Assembly (NCBI RefSeq): GCF_011090385.1
Contig: NZ_SEWW01000006.1
Location: 62,001-126,000, forward strand
Reading direction: 5' to 3'
Source: Aquirufa beregesia
GTDB lineage: Bacteria; Bacteroidota; Bacteroidia; Cytophagales; Spirosomataceae
DNA length: 64,000 bases
Below, in pieces: positions 46,313-53,868 of the stretch; the first letter of the stretch is position 1; each line of letters starts with the position of its first letter. The translations under genes were made by a program, and so were the position numbers. Below the pieces are notes generated by a model. The model was not told the DNA's origin and ran no database searches. It worked only from the letters and a program-made list of their open reading frames with translations.

Positions 46313-47003
46313 GAGAACTTAAGTAATAACCAAAACCAACTTTGGTTTTGATTAAGTTAGAAGCAAAAGGTTTGTCTATTTTTTTGCGAAGAAAGTTAAT
46401 ATACACTTCAATTGTATTGTTATTTTCATCCAAAGAACCTCCCCAAATATCGCGATTCAACTCCCTTTTAGTGACTAATTTACCCTTTGCGTTGGCCAAT
46501 TTAAGCAATAAATTAAACTCTCGGGGAGTTAGATTGATGGCAGATTTTCCCCTACTTACCGACTGGGTACCTAGATCGATTGTTAAATCTTCGATATGAA
46601 TGATACTGGCTATTTCGGGAATCGTTTGATTTTTAGATCGCTTCAACAGGGCTTTGATTCGGGCCATAACCTCCCGCATAAAAAAAGGTTTGGTTAAATA
46701 ATCATCTGCTCCGACTTCAAATCCATGCATTTTATCATCTAAGTCATCAAATGCCGTCAACATCAAAATAGGCGTATGGGTATTAAATTGTCGAAATTCT
46801 TTGCAAAGGGTCAAGCCATCTTTATATGGTAAATTGATATCCAAAACGATGGCATCATACGACTTTTCTTCCATCAATTTCTGGGCCGTCAAACCTTCTC
46901 TGGCTATTTCCACGAGATAAGCTTCTTGAAAAAAATAGTCATGGATGTTCTGACATATCCGAGGATCATCTTCTACCAATAATATTTTAACTTGACTCTT
47001 CAT
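46302..47003 (-). CDS. OmpR-family response regulator
   Basis: Two-domain regulator of 233 residues from the ATG at 47003 (a GTG at 47009 is possible). Receiver domain with EDD acidic pocket (11-13), phospho-acceptor Asp55 in IVLDINLP, and Lys in LTKPF; C-terminal winged helix with LTPREFNLLLKLA and a recognition region near NNTIEVYINFLRKKI. Expected to bind direct repeats such as those at 44883-44904. It lies 30 bases after the PaiB-like gene, so read-through is possible. Confidence 0.94.
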   Translation of the reverse strand: MKSQVKILLVEDDPRICQNIHDYFFQEAYLVEIAREGLTAQKLMEEKSYDAIVLDINLPYKDGLTLCKEFRQFNTHTPILMLTAFDDLDDKMHGFEVGADDYLTKPFFMREVMARIKALLKRSKNQTIPEIASIIHIEDLTIDLGTQSVSRGKSAINLTPREFNLLLKLANAKGKLVTKRELNRDIWGGSLDENNNTIEVYINFLRKKIDKPFASNLIKTKVGFGYYLSSHEH

Positions 47004-47033
47004 AGGCACATGTACTGTATATGATGCGCTAAA

Positions 47034-47648
47034 TTACTTTTCCCAGTTCTTTTTCATATAGTCCGCAATAAGCTGTTCCTGGGTGGAAGAGCTTTGCGAC
47101 AAGGCTTGAGCAATTTGTACTTGTTCTTTTTCAGATCTATTCTGACTTATTTTCTTTTTGGCTTGAATTTCAGAAACTTCTATTTCAAATGCGACTATTC
47201 CTTGCATCATGTTCGATTTATAATTTTCGGATAAAGCTGCCCATTGCGTTTTATAGTCCTTTTCAAAGAAATCAATACTTTCTTCCAAAATAGCTTTAGT
47301 CTCTTCCATGGTATGGGCTATTCTGACCTTACCGTAAAGGTGAACAGATATGTAATTCCAAGTGGGTACATTTTGATCTTTCTCATAATGCTTAGGGGAA
47401 ATATAAGCATGGGGTTCTTGAAAAATAAGTAAGTTTTCTTGATCTATGATATGCTGCCAATGTTCATTGGCTTTGGCAAAATGAGCTCGCAAAATAATCT
47501 TATCATCTATCAGATGGGAAACAAAAGGCAAATGAGTCGCCACAGGCCTACCATGTACCGTGGTGATAATCGTTCCAAAACTGAATCGTTGAATGAAGTG
47601 GATGATTTCAACTAGATCTGTCAATTGATTGACGGCAGGAATGTACAT
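47034..47648 (-). CDS. PaiB-like FMN-binding protein
   Basis: 204 residues, PaiB/FMN-binding split-barrel family. Conserved MYIPAVN start, TVHGRPVATHLPF near 30-42, and FQEPHAYISPKHY with VPTWNY near 76-98. Bacillus PaiB is described as a negative transcriptional regulator, but many relatives are flavin- or heme-linked enzymes, so regulator is uncertain. It sits between tRNA-Ser and the two-component genes, on their strand. Confidence 0.88.
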   Translation of the reverse strand: MYIPAVNQLTDLVEIIHFIQRFSFGTIITTVHGRPVATHLPFVSHLIDDKIILRAHFAKANEHWQHIIDQENLLIFQEPHAYISPKHYEKDQNVPTWNYISVHLYGKVRIAHTMEETKAILEESIDFFEKDYKTQWAALSENYKSNMMQGIVAFEIEVSEIQAKKKISQNRSEKEQVQIAQALSQSSSTQEQLIADYMKKNWEK

Positions 47649-47714
47649 AGTTCAGCGGATTTATGTGAACAAATGTATTCATTTCAAACGGAGAGTGGTC
47701 TTTCTTAAAATAAA

Positions 47715-47745
47715 AAAAGACAAATCTACATCAGATTTGTCTTTT
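47715..47745 (-). terminator. Terminator downstream of tRNA-Ser
   Basis: Perfect 13-bp stem AAAAGACAAATCT / AGATTTGTCTTTT with a 5-base loop, followed on the minus strand by a T7 tract. It lies 3 bases after the tRNA 3' end and separates it from the PaiB-like gene. Confidence 0.88.
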
Positions 47746-47747
47746 AG

Positions 47748-47835
47748 CAGAGGGGAAGGGATTCGAACCCTCGATAAGCTTGAGACCTATACACACTTTC
47801 CAGGCGTGCTCCTTCAACCACTCGGACACCCCTCT
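47748..47835 (-). tRNA. tRNA-Ser (GGA anticodon)
   Basis: 88-base class II tRNA on the minus strand. Acceptor AGAGGGG/CCCCTCT (7 bp), D-arm with GTGGTTGAAGGAGC, anticodon stem CACGC/GTGTG with loop CTGGAAA (anticodon GGA, reading UCC/UCU), a long variable arm typical of serine tRNA, T-arm GAGGGTTCGAATCCCTTC, discriminator G. CCA is not encoded. Confidence 0.95.
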
Positions 47836-48169
47836 GTTTGGGAGGGCGAAATTAATCAATTTTTCCGAAGAATGGAAGTCGCCATTCATATCCTTTCTAT
47901 TTTGTTACGATTTCAAGCTATTTTCATACAACTCAACACATAAAATGCTACTTAACTAGCCTGTATAGCTATTAGCTGCTGAAATGAATTTACAGAAATG
48001 ACTTGATCAGCCATTAAATATTAGCTCCATATCCAAGATTCCCAAGCAAAAGTTTTTTACATTCGAATGAAAAATCCTTGGTCGAATAGCGTTGAATTTG
48101 TAATTTTGCCTAAAATCTATATATCATATAGAGTATATAAGATTGATATAAGATTAAAAATACGCCATT
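47836..48169. other. 334-base divergent intergenic region (tRNA-Ser / sulfite reductase)
   Basis: No credible ORF; an open frame crossing the tRNA is an artefact. The left end likely holds the tRNA promoter (a weak TAATTTCG on the minus strand at 47847-47854). The right end holds the sulfite reductase promoter and a structured, repeat-bearing leader. The middle (about 47870-48060) shows nothing recognisable. Confidence 0.5.
48077..48155 (+). promoter_or_regulatory. Sulfite reductase promoter and repeat-bearing leader
   Basis: -7 element TAATTTTG (48101-48108) with a partial -33 match CTTG (48077-48080). In the leader: inverted repeat TCTATAT/ATATAGA (48116-48132), then two tandem copies of ATATAAGATT at 11-base period (48135-48144 and 48146-48155). 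The repeats suggest an operator for a sulfur or nitrogen regulator; no known riboswitch is recognised. Confidence 0.45.
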
Positions 48170-50260
48170 ATGCAAAGCTTCCGCTCAGAAATAGAAAATC
48201 CTATAGTAGAAAAAGACATCATTGATCTTGCTAAGAAAATTGCTCAATTCAGAGCTGGTGAGATACATGAAGAGAAATTCCGTAGCCTTCGATTGGCCCG
48301 TGGTGTTTATGGCCAAAGACAACAAGGTGTACAAATGGTTCGTATTAAACTTCCTTATGGTAAAATTAAGTTTAACCAATGGCGACGAATTGCGGCTATT
48401 TCAGACGAATATTCCACTGGAAATTTGCATTTAACTACGCGTCAGGATATTCAAATTCACTTTGTTTCCTTAGACCGCACGCCTGAATTATGGGCTAAAC
48501 TAGAACAAGACGATATCACCCTACGTGAAGCATGTGGAAATACGGTTAGAAATATCACGGCCTCTCCTACTTCGGGTATTGATCCTTTGGAATTATTTGA
48601 TGTGAGTGCCCATGCCGATACGGCTTTCCGATATTTATTGAGAAACCCGATTTGTCAAGAAATGGGAAGAAAAGTGAAAATATCTTTTTCCAATACCGAT
48701 GAAGATACTTCTCTTGCTTATTTGCATGATATGGGCTTTATACCTAAAATTCAGCAAGGTGTTAAGGGATTTAAAGTAGTAGTAGGTGGAGGCTTAGGTG
48801 CTCAACCCATGTTAGCTTATACTGCCTATGAATTTTTAGCAGAGAATAAAATCATTCCTTTCATGGAAGCTATTTTGCGTGTTTTTGACCGTCATGGAGA
48901 AAGAAACTCTCGCCATAAAGCTCGTATGAAGTTTTTAATTCAAAAAATTGGATTTGAGGCATTCATGGATTTGGTAAACACTGAAACCAAAGCATTAAAA
49001 AATCAGGTAGTAGAAATCCCAAGCGATGGTGTTTGGGAAGTTTCTATTCCAAGTAAATTATCTGACCTTTCATCCGATGGTTCTACTGAATATCAAACTT
49101 GGTTAAGCTCAAATACTTTTGAACAAAAGCAATCAGGATATTTTGGGGTTTATGTTCGCATTTTAAATGGCAACATATCCAGTGATACTTCTAGGAGCAT
49201 CATGCAAGCTTTGGAAGGATATATTGGGGATGATGTCCGCATCACCATTAATCAAGGTTTATTGTTCAAGTTTGTACCTCAACAAAACTTGGCTTATGTA
49301 TATCAAGTATTAAAAGAACACGACTTCGCTTCTCCTGGTGCGAATTCGGTGGCCAATATCACCGCTTGCCCTGGTACAGATACCTGTAATTTAGCTATTT
49401 CTGATTCTACCAATATTACTTCAAAATTAGAAGAAGTGATATCGCAAGATTTTCCTGAGTTAATTCATGACAGCCAAATGAAAATCAAAATTTCGGGTTG
49501 TATGAATGCTTGTGGGCAACATAGTATGGCCAGTATTGGATTTCATGGTTCATCTTTAAAAGCTCCAGACAAACGAGTTCTTCCGGCATTGCAGGTTCTT
49601 TTAGGAGGAGCAACCTTAGGAAATGGTGAAGGTAAAATTGCAGATAAGGTAATTAAAGTGCCTTCTAAGAGAGGTCCAGAAGTGTTGCGCGTAGTCTTAA
49701 ATAACTATGAAGAAAATGCCTTAGAAGGAGAATATTTCCACCAATACTACGATCGTCAAGGAGAAAAATATTTCTATACCTTGCTAAAGCCAATTGCAGA
49801 TTTACAAACACTTAGTGATGATGATTTCATTGATTGGGGTGCTGCAGAAGCTTTTCATACGGAAATTGGTGTGGGAGAATGTGCCAGTGTAATCATCGAT
49901 TTAGTGGCAACTTTGCTCTTTGAATCCGAAGAAAAATTTGACTGGTGCAAAAGCGCTTTAGAAGATAAGCGCTGGGCAGATGCCATATATCATGCCTATA
50001 GCGTATTTGTTTCTGCTGCCAAGGCCTTGTTGTTAGATAAAAGTGTACAAGTTTCAACACAACATGCCGTTATTACGAAGTTTGATGAACAATATGTTCA
50101 AACAGGTGATTTTGATTTACAAGCCGATAGTTTTTCTGCTTTAGTTCTTCAAATCAACCAACATGAGCCTAGTGAAGCATTCGCTAAAGCATATGCACAG
50201 CAAGCTTTGAGTTTTTTAGAAACTGCTAGTTTATTCCGCCAATCAATCGCCAGTAATTAA
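48170..50260 (+). CDS. Siroheme sulfite/nitrite reductase with C-terminal HEPN-like domain
   Basis: Cytoplasmic hemoprotein for six-electron reduction of sulfite to sulfide or nitrite to ammonia. Two ferredoxin-like/reductase repeats cover about residues 1-545. The coupled [4Fe-4S]-siroheme site is complete: C400-x5-C406 (CPGTDTCNL) and C444-x3-C448 (SGCMNACGQ). The family is normally about 500-600 residues; here about 135 extra helical residues follow (about 560-696), with FDWCKSALEDKRWADAIYHA and SAAKALLL, which look like a HEPN domain. With cobA next, siroheme supply is co-encoded. Sulfite seems likelier than nitrite because no nitrate genes are seen, but this is not decided. Confidence 0.9.
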   Translation: MQSFRSEIENPIVEKDIIDLAKKIAQFRAGEIHEEKFRSLRLARGVYGQRQQGVQMVRIKLPYGKIKFNQWRRIAAISDEYSTGNLHLTTRQDIQIHFVSLDRTPELWAKLEQDDITLREACGNTVRNITASPTSGIDPLELFDVSAHADTAFRYLLRNPICQEMGRKVKISFSNTDEDTSLAYLHDMGFIPKIQQGVKGFKVVVGGGLGAQPMLAYTAYEFLAENKIIPFMEAILRVFDRHGERNSRHKARMKFLIQKIGFEAFMDLVNTETKALKNQVVEIPSDGVWEVSIPSKLSDLSSDGSTEYQTWLSSNTFEQKQSGYFGVYVRILNGNISSDTSRSIMQALEGYIGDDVRITINQGLLFKFVPQQNLAYVYQVLKEHDFASPGANSVANITACPGTDTCNLAISDSTNITSKLEEVISQDFPELIHDSQMKIKISGCMNACGQHSMASIGFHGSSLKAPDKRVLPALQVLLGGATLGNGEGKIADKVIKVPSKRGPEVLRVVLNNYEENALEGEYFHQYYDRQGEKYFYTLLKPIADLQTLSDDDFIDWGAAEAFHTEIGVGECASVIIDLVATLLFESEEKFDWCKSALEDKRWADAIYHAYSVFVSAAKALLLDKSVQVSTQHAVITKFDEQYVQTGDFDLQADSFSALVLQINQHEPSEAFAKAYAQQALSFLETASLFRQSIASN

Positions 50261-50261
50261 G

Positions 50262-51059
50262 ATGATCCAACAATTAAGTCGGTTTAAGTCATTAGAACCT
50301 CAACCTAAATTAAGTGTGGTAGGGGCTGGTCCTGGTGATCCTGAATTGATTACCTTAAAAGCCATCAAAGCCTTACAAAGTGCTCAAGTAGTTTTATTTG
50401 ATGCATTAGTGGATACAAGCCTGTTGGAACATTGTTCTGATAGTTGTGAAAAAATATTTGTTGGGAAAAAAGCGGGAGAAAGTCATTCCCAAGATGCCAT
50501 TAATGCCCTAATTGTAAAAAAAGCGTATGAATTAGGGCATGTCGTTCGATTAAAAGGTGGAGATCCTTTTGTCTTTGGAAGAGGTCAAGAAGAAATAGAA
50601 TATGCGAAGCAATTTGGCCTATTAACTGCTTACATACCAGGTATAAGTTCGTCCTATGCCGCAGCTGGTTCAGCCGATATCCCCTTGACAATCAGAGGAG
50701 TAAATGAAAGTTTTTGGGTCATGACTGGCACAAAATCAGATGGCTCTTTAAGTAATGATTTACAGCTTGGCTTACAATCCACCGCCACCATCATTATCTT
50801 GATGGGCATGCATCGATTAACCGAAATTTCGAAAATCTGTCGGGAGGCAGGAAAAGCCAATTTATCGGCTGCTATTGTTCAAAATGGGACCATGTCCCAA
50901 CAAAAAGTAGGTCTTGGTATTGCCGGAGAACTTGAAAATTTGGCTAAAAATGAAGACCTTCGTAATCCCGCAGTCATTATCATTGGCGAGGTTGTCCGTC
51001 ATGCCAAGAAAGATATCTGGGAAAAAGTATCTCACCTAATTAAAAAAAATGAGCAATAG
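50262..51059 (+). CDS. cobA: Uroporphyrinogen-III C-methyltransferase
   Basis: SAM-dependent enzyme making precorrin-2, the precursor of siroheme. 265 residues; LSVVGAGPGDPELITLKA near 18-35, VVRLKGGDPFVFGRGQEE near 93-110, and YIPGISSSYAAAGSADIPLT near 126-145 are the classic methyltransferase blocks. It starts one base after the reductase stop and overlaps the next gene by 11 bases. No CysG-type dehydrogenase/ferrochelatase is fused or adjacent. Confidence 0.96.
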   Translation: MIQQLSRFKSLEPQPKLSVVGAGPGDPELITLKAIKALQSAQVVLFDALVDTSLLEHCSDSCEKIFVGKKAGESHSQDAINALIVKKAYELGHVVRLKGGDPFVFGRGQEEIEYAKQFGLLTAYIPGISSSYAAAGSADIPLTIRGVNESFWVMTGTKSDGSLSNDLQLGLQSTATIIILMGMHRLTEISKICREAGKANLSAAIVQNGTMSQQKVGLGIAGELENLAKNEDLRNPAVIIIGEVVRHAKKDIWEKVSHLIKKNEQ

Positions 51060-51438
51060 AATATCCATATCGAGTGGTTCTCCATTTGAAGACGTATTTG
51101 GTTACTGCCGTGCAGTAAAAACAGGAAATTTACTTGAAATCTCGGGTACAGTGGCCTTAGTAGATGGAGACAAAGTAAAAGAAGATGATTTATATGCGCA
51201 GACCTATAATATCATTGAGCGAATCGCTGTCGTATTAGAAGAAGCTGGCTCTTCCATCAATGATGTGGTTAGAACACGCATTTTTACCACGGATATTTCA
51301 AAAAACTTAGATATTGCCAAGGCACATGCTCATTTCTTTGGAGCGATTAAGCCCACCACGGGCATTTATGAAATTTCTGCCTTGATCGCGCCACAGTATA
51401 AAGTAGAAATAGAATTCACGGCTTGGGTTAACGAATAG
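51049..51438 (+). CDS. RidA family protein
   Basis: 129-residue trimeric enamine/imine deaminase-like protein (YjgF/RidA). Seen: FGYCRAVKTGNLLEISGTVA near 17-36 and VVRTRIFTTDI near 74-84, with the arginine of this motif being the usual substrate-carboxylate ligand. RidA relieves 2-aminoacrylate formed by PLP enzymes, including those acting on cysteine and serine, which could explain its place behind sulfite reductase; that link is inference. Its ATG overlaps cobA by 11 bases. Confidence 0.88.
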   Translation: MSNRISISSGSPFEDVFGYCRAVKTGNLLEISGTVALVDGDKVKEDDLYAQTYNIIERIAVVLEEAGSSINDVVRTRIFTTDISKNLDIAKAHAHFFGAIKPTTGIYEISALIAPQYKVEIEFTAWVNE

Positions 51439-51485
51439 CTTATCAGTTTCTTGATACAATAATTCAAAAATTGGTCCGTTAGACA

Positions 51486-51518
51486 AACGCTGTCAAGGTT
51501 TGGAACCTTGCCAGCGTT
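51486..51518. terminator. Long hairpin between convergent genes
   Basis: AACGCTGTCAAGGTT (51486-51500), 3-base loop, AACCTTGCCAGCGTT (51504-51518): 15-bp stem with a single mismatch. It lies between RidA and the HldE-type kinase gene. No long T-tract. Confidence 0.7.
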
Positions 51519-51531
51519 GTAAAAAACACCT

Positions 51532-52515
51532 TTACATCAAGTGGCTTTCAGCCTCTTTTTTCAATAATTCTTTATCAATAGGTACTACGCCTAAAGACTC
51601 ACAGACTAGTCCGCCGCCCAAATTAGCTAAGGAAGCGATATGCCTTGCCGGTAAGCCCAAGGCAAGCGCACATGCGGCAATAGAAATCACCGTATCTCCA
51701 GCTCCTGAAACATCCGCTATTTGTCTGATGTGTGCAGGAATCCGTACTTGTTCTTGCCCCAAGTCCATCAATACTCCCCTTTCTGAAAGGGTTACAAATA
51801 CCCCATCAAAACCCTGGCTTTCTTTAAATTGATGTACCGTTTCCAATAATTTTTGCCCTTCCAAATCTTCCGGGAATAAACCCAATCCGTCACGCAATTC
51901 ATGTAAATTGGGTTTAAATAAGGTCGCTCCTCGGTAATTAAAAAAGTTTCGTTTTTTAGGATCTACCACCGTGGGAATACCACGTTTTCTTGCCAAGGTA
52001 ATCACCTCTTGAATGAATTGCTCATTCAAAACGCCTTTGTCATAATCTTCAAAAATGATCACATCTACTTTCTGGATACAGGCTTTTACCTTTTCTAGAA
52101 GCGCCTGAGAACTAACCAATTGCACAGACTTGTCGGTTTCTGAATCAACACGTAACAATTGTTGAGAACCGGCTATAATTCTTTCTTTAATGGAAGTTGT
52201 TCTGCCTTTTTCCTCTACAATTCCGCTTAAGGAAATCCCTTCTCTTTCCAACAACGATTTTAATTGCATACCTGCCTCATCATCTCCTACCACCGAAACC
52301 ACCCAAGGTTTAGCTCCTAAACTGGCTATATTCATGACCACATTTCCTGCACCACCTAATCTAGCTTCTTTTTTTATCACTTGAACCACAGGAACTGGCG
52401 CTTCTGGAGAAATTCGACTCACCTTTCCCCATGTATAAGCATCAATCATTAAATCACCAATAACCAAAACCTGTAACTGATCAAAACCCTTGAAAATGTC
52501 ATTCACTGTTTTCAT
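51532..52515 (-). CDS. HldE-N/RfaE1-type heptose-7-phosphate kinase (PfkB family)
   Basis: 327-residue ribokinase-family enzyme. N-terminal VLVIGDLMIDAYTWGKVSRISPEAPV-type region, GGAGNVVMNIASLG near 53-66, VDPKKRNFFNYRG near 188-200, FKPNLHE near 206, and the catalytic VSGAGDT near 270. Closest to the kinase half of HldE, which phosphorylates D-glycero-D-manno-heptose 7-phosphate for LPS inner core. No nucleotidyltransferase half is attached. It starts 2 bases after the moaA stop, which is functionally unrelated. Confidence 0.88.
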   Translation of the reverse strand: MKTVNDIFKGFDQLQVLVIGDLMIDAYTWGKVSRISPEAPVPVVQVIKKEARLGGAGNVVMNIASLGAKPWVVSVVGDDEAGMQLKSLLEREGISLSGIVEEKGRTTSIKERIIAGSQQLLRVDSETDKSVQLVSSQALLEKVKACIQKVDVIIFEDYDKGVLNEQFIQEVITLARKRGIPTVVDPKKRNFFNYRGATLFKPNLHELRDGLGLFPEDLEGQKLLETVHQFKESQGFDGVFVTLSERGVLMDLGQEQVRIPAHIRQIADVSGAGDTVISIAACALALGLPARHIASLANLGGGLVCESLGVVPIDKELLKKEAESHLM

Positions 52516-52517
52516 AA

Positions 52518-53552
52518 CTATCCGCCAATACTAGTCATAGACTCGTTTATAATTCCTTTTCTATTTTTTTCTGCTTCAAAACCATCTTTCGGTCTACTAC
52601 CAAATAAAGTAATGAAAGTCTGTCTAATTTCTTCGTCACTAACTCCTTGCCGAATAAATGATTTTAAATCAAATACCCCATCGTCATACAAACAGGTCTT
52701 CACCTCACCCATTGCCGTCAAGCGAATCCGATTACAGGTCCCACAAAAAGTCCGACTAAAGGCTGCAATTACACCAACATCCCCTTTAAATCCTGGTATT
52801 TGATAACGCAGGGCCGTTTCTCCATAAGTTACAGCCATCGGTTGCATGTTTCCAAAATGAGATTTCAAATGATCGACAATCTTACTAAAATCCCAGTTCA
52901 AAATGGCTGACCCTTTACCTGAGCCATTGAAAGGCATTTCCTCAATAAAACGAACTGAAATAGGGTATTGCTCCGTTAATTGGGCCAAAGTTAGAATATC
53001 TTGCTCGTTCTTTCCATCCATCACAACGGCATTGATTTTCACCTTAAAATCAGCCTCAATCAATCGCAACATGGCCGAGTAAACCACGTCAAAATCATCC
53101 CGACGAGTAATTTGATGAAAGCGTTTTCGGTCTAATGAATCAAGACTTAAATTAATGGAACGGATACCATAGTCTTTCAATTGTGGAATATGTTTCTCCA
53201 GTAAAACACCATTGCTGGTCAAACAAACTTCTAATCCTTCTAAACGACTTAGCTCTTCTAGAAATTCCATGATGCCCTGACGTAACAAGGGCTCCCCTCC
53301 AGTAATTCTAACTTTTCTTAATCCTAGGACGTACAATTGCTGTACGATGCGCAACATTTCTTCCCAAGTCAGTAATTGTTTCTCAGGCATATAATGGATT
53401 CCTTCCTCCGGCATGCAATAAAAACACCGCAAATTACATCGATCCGTGACGGCTAATCGCAAATATGTCATTTCTCTACCATGATTATCATAGAGAATAG
53501 GACGAGACGAAGGTAAGCTTTGAGAAATATCCAATATATTTGTATTATACAC
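52518..53552 (-). CDS. moaA: GTP 3',8-cyclase (molybdenum cofactor biosynthesis)
   Basis: Radical-SAM enzyme for the first molybdopterin step. RITDRC-type motif CNLRCFYCMPEEGI binds the first [4Fe-4S] cluster; C-terminal CGTCNRIRLTAMGEVKTC binds the second; the C-terminus ends in GG as required. Start is uncertain. GTG at 53552 gives 344 residues, but its G is also the last base of a -7 element TACCTTTG (53552-53559, minus). TTG at 53534 would be the alternative, and the first ATG is too late because it loses the YDNHGR motif. Divergent from moaD. Confidence 0.93.
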   Translation of the reverse strand: MYNTNILDISQSLPSSRPILYDNHGREMTYLRLAVTDRCNLRCFYCMPEEGIHYMPEKQLLTWEEMLRIVQQLYVLGLRKVRITGGEPLLRQGIMEFLEELSRLEGLEVCLTSNGVLLEKHIPQLKDYGIRSINLSLDSLDRKRFHQITRRDDFDVVYSAMLRLIEADFKVKINAVVMDGKNEQDILTLAQLTEQYPISVRFIEEMPFNGSGKGSAILNWDFSKIVDHLKSHFGNMQPMAVTYGETALRYQIPGFKGDVGVIAAFSRTFCGTCNRIRLTAMGEVKTCLYDDGVFDLKSFIRQGVSDEEIRQTFITLFGSRPKDGFEAEKNRKGIINESMTSIGG

Positions 53553-53559
53553 AAAGGTA
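53535..53559. promoter_or_regulatory. Back-to-back -7 elements of divergent moaA and moaD
   Basis: TATATTTG on the plus strand (53535-53542) for moaD and TACCTTTG on the minus strand (53552-53559) for moaA. Both fit TAnnTTTG and lie 9 bases apart, so the two transcripts would start across each other. Confidence 0.45.
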
Positions 53560-53578
53560 CAAAATAGCCCTCAAACGA

Positions 53579-53824
53579 ATGCCAAACTATCGAATTCTAC
53601 TTTTTGGTTTAACAAGAGATTTGCTTCAAAATAAGGAAATTGTGGTGAATTCGGAGAAAATACTCACTGCGGCTCAGCTTCTTCAAGAATTAAAATCCAG
53701 CTACCCGTCCTTAGCAAATCTTCCTTCGCTTCGAATAGCGGCTGAACATCATTTTCCAGAAGCCGATTTTATCTTGAATGAAGGCATGGAAATTGCCCTA
53801 ATTCCTCCAGTAAGTGGCGGTTAA
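53579..53824 (+). CDS. moaD: Molybdopterin synthase small subunit (MoaD/ThiS family)
   Basis: 81-residue ubiquitin-fold sulfur carrier from the ATG at 53579, with the required C-terminal Gly-Gly (ALIPPVSGG) that is thiocarboxylated to deliver sulfur to the cofactor. The 13 codons of open frame upstream are not conserved in type and overlap the promoter. It is divergent from moaA with 26 bases between starts. No moaE is adjacent. Confidence 0.9.
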   Translation: MPNYRILLFGLTRDLLQNKEIVVNSEKILTAAQLLQELKSSYPSLANLPSLRIAAEHHFPEADFILNEGMEIALIPPVSGG

Positions 53825-53838
53825 ACGACAAAGAACTG

Positions 53839-53846
53839 TATATTTG
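53839..53846 (+). promoter_or_regulatory. Candidate -7 element of nuoL-nuoM
   Basis: TATATTTG followed by CAC, a typical Bacteroidota -7 context, 22 bases before the nuoL ATG. No -33 match at 18 bases. Confidence 0.45.
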
Positions 53847-53868
53847 CACATTAAACTCGTGTAACCCG

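Noticed and set aside
47629-47943. 104-codon open frame on the plus strand
   Set aside because: It runs across tRNA-Ser on the opposite strand; the encoded GEGIRTLD stretch is the well-known translation of an antisense serine tRNA.
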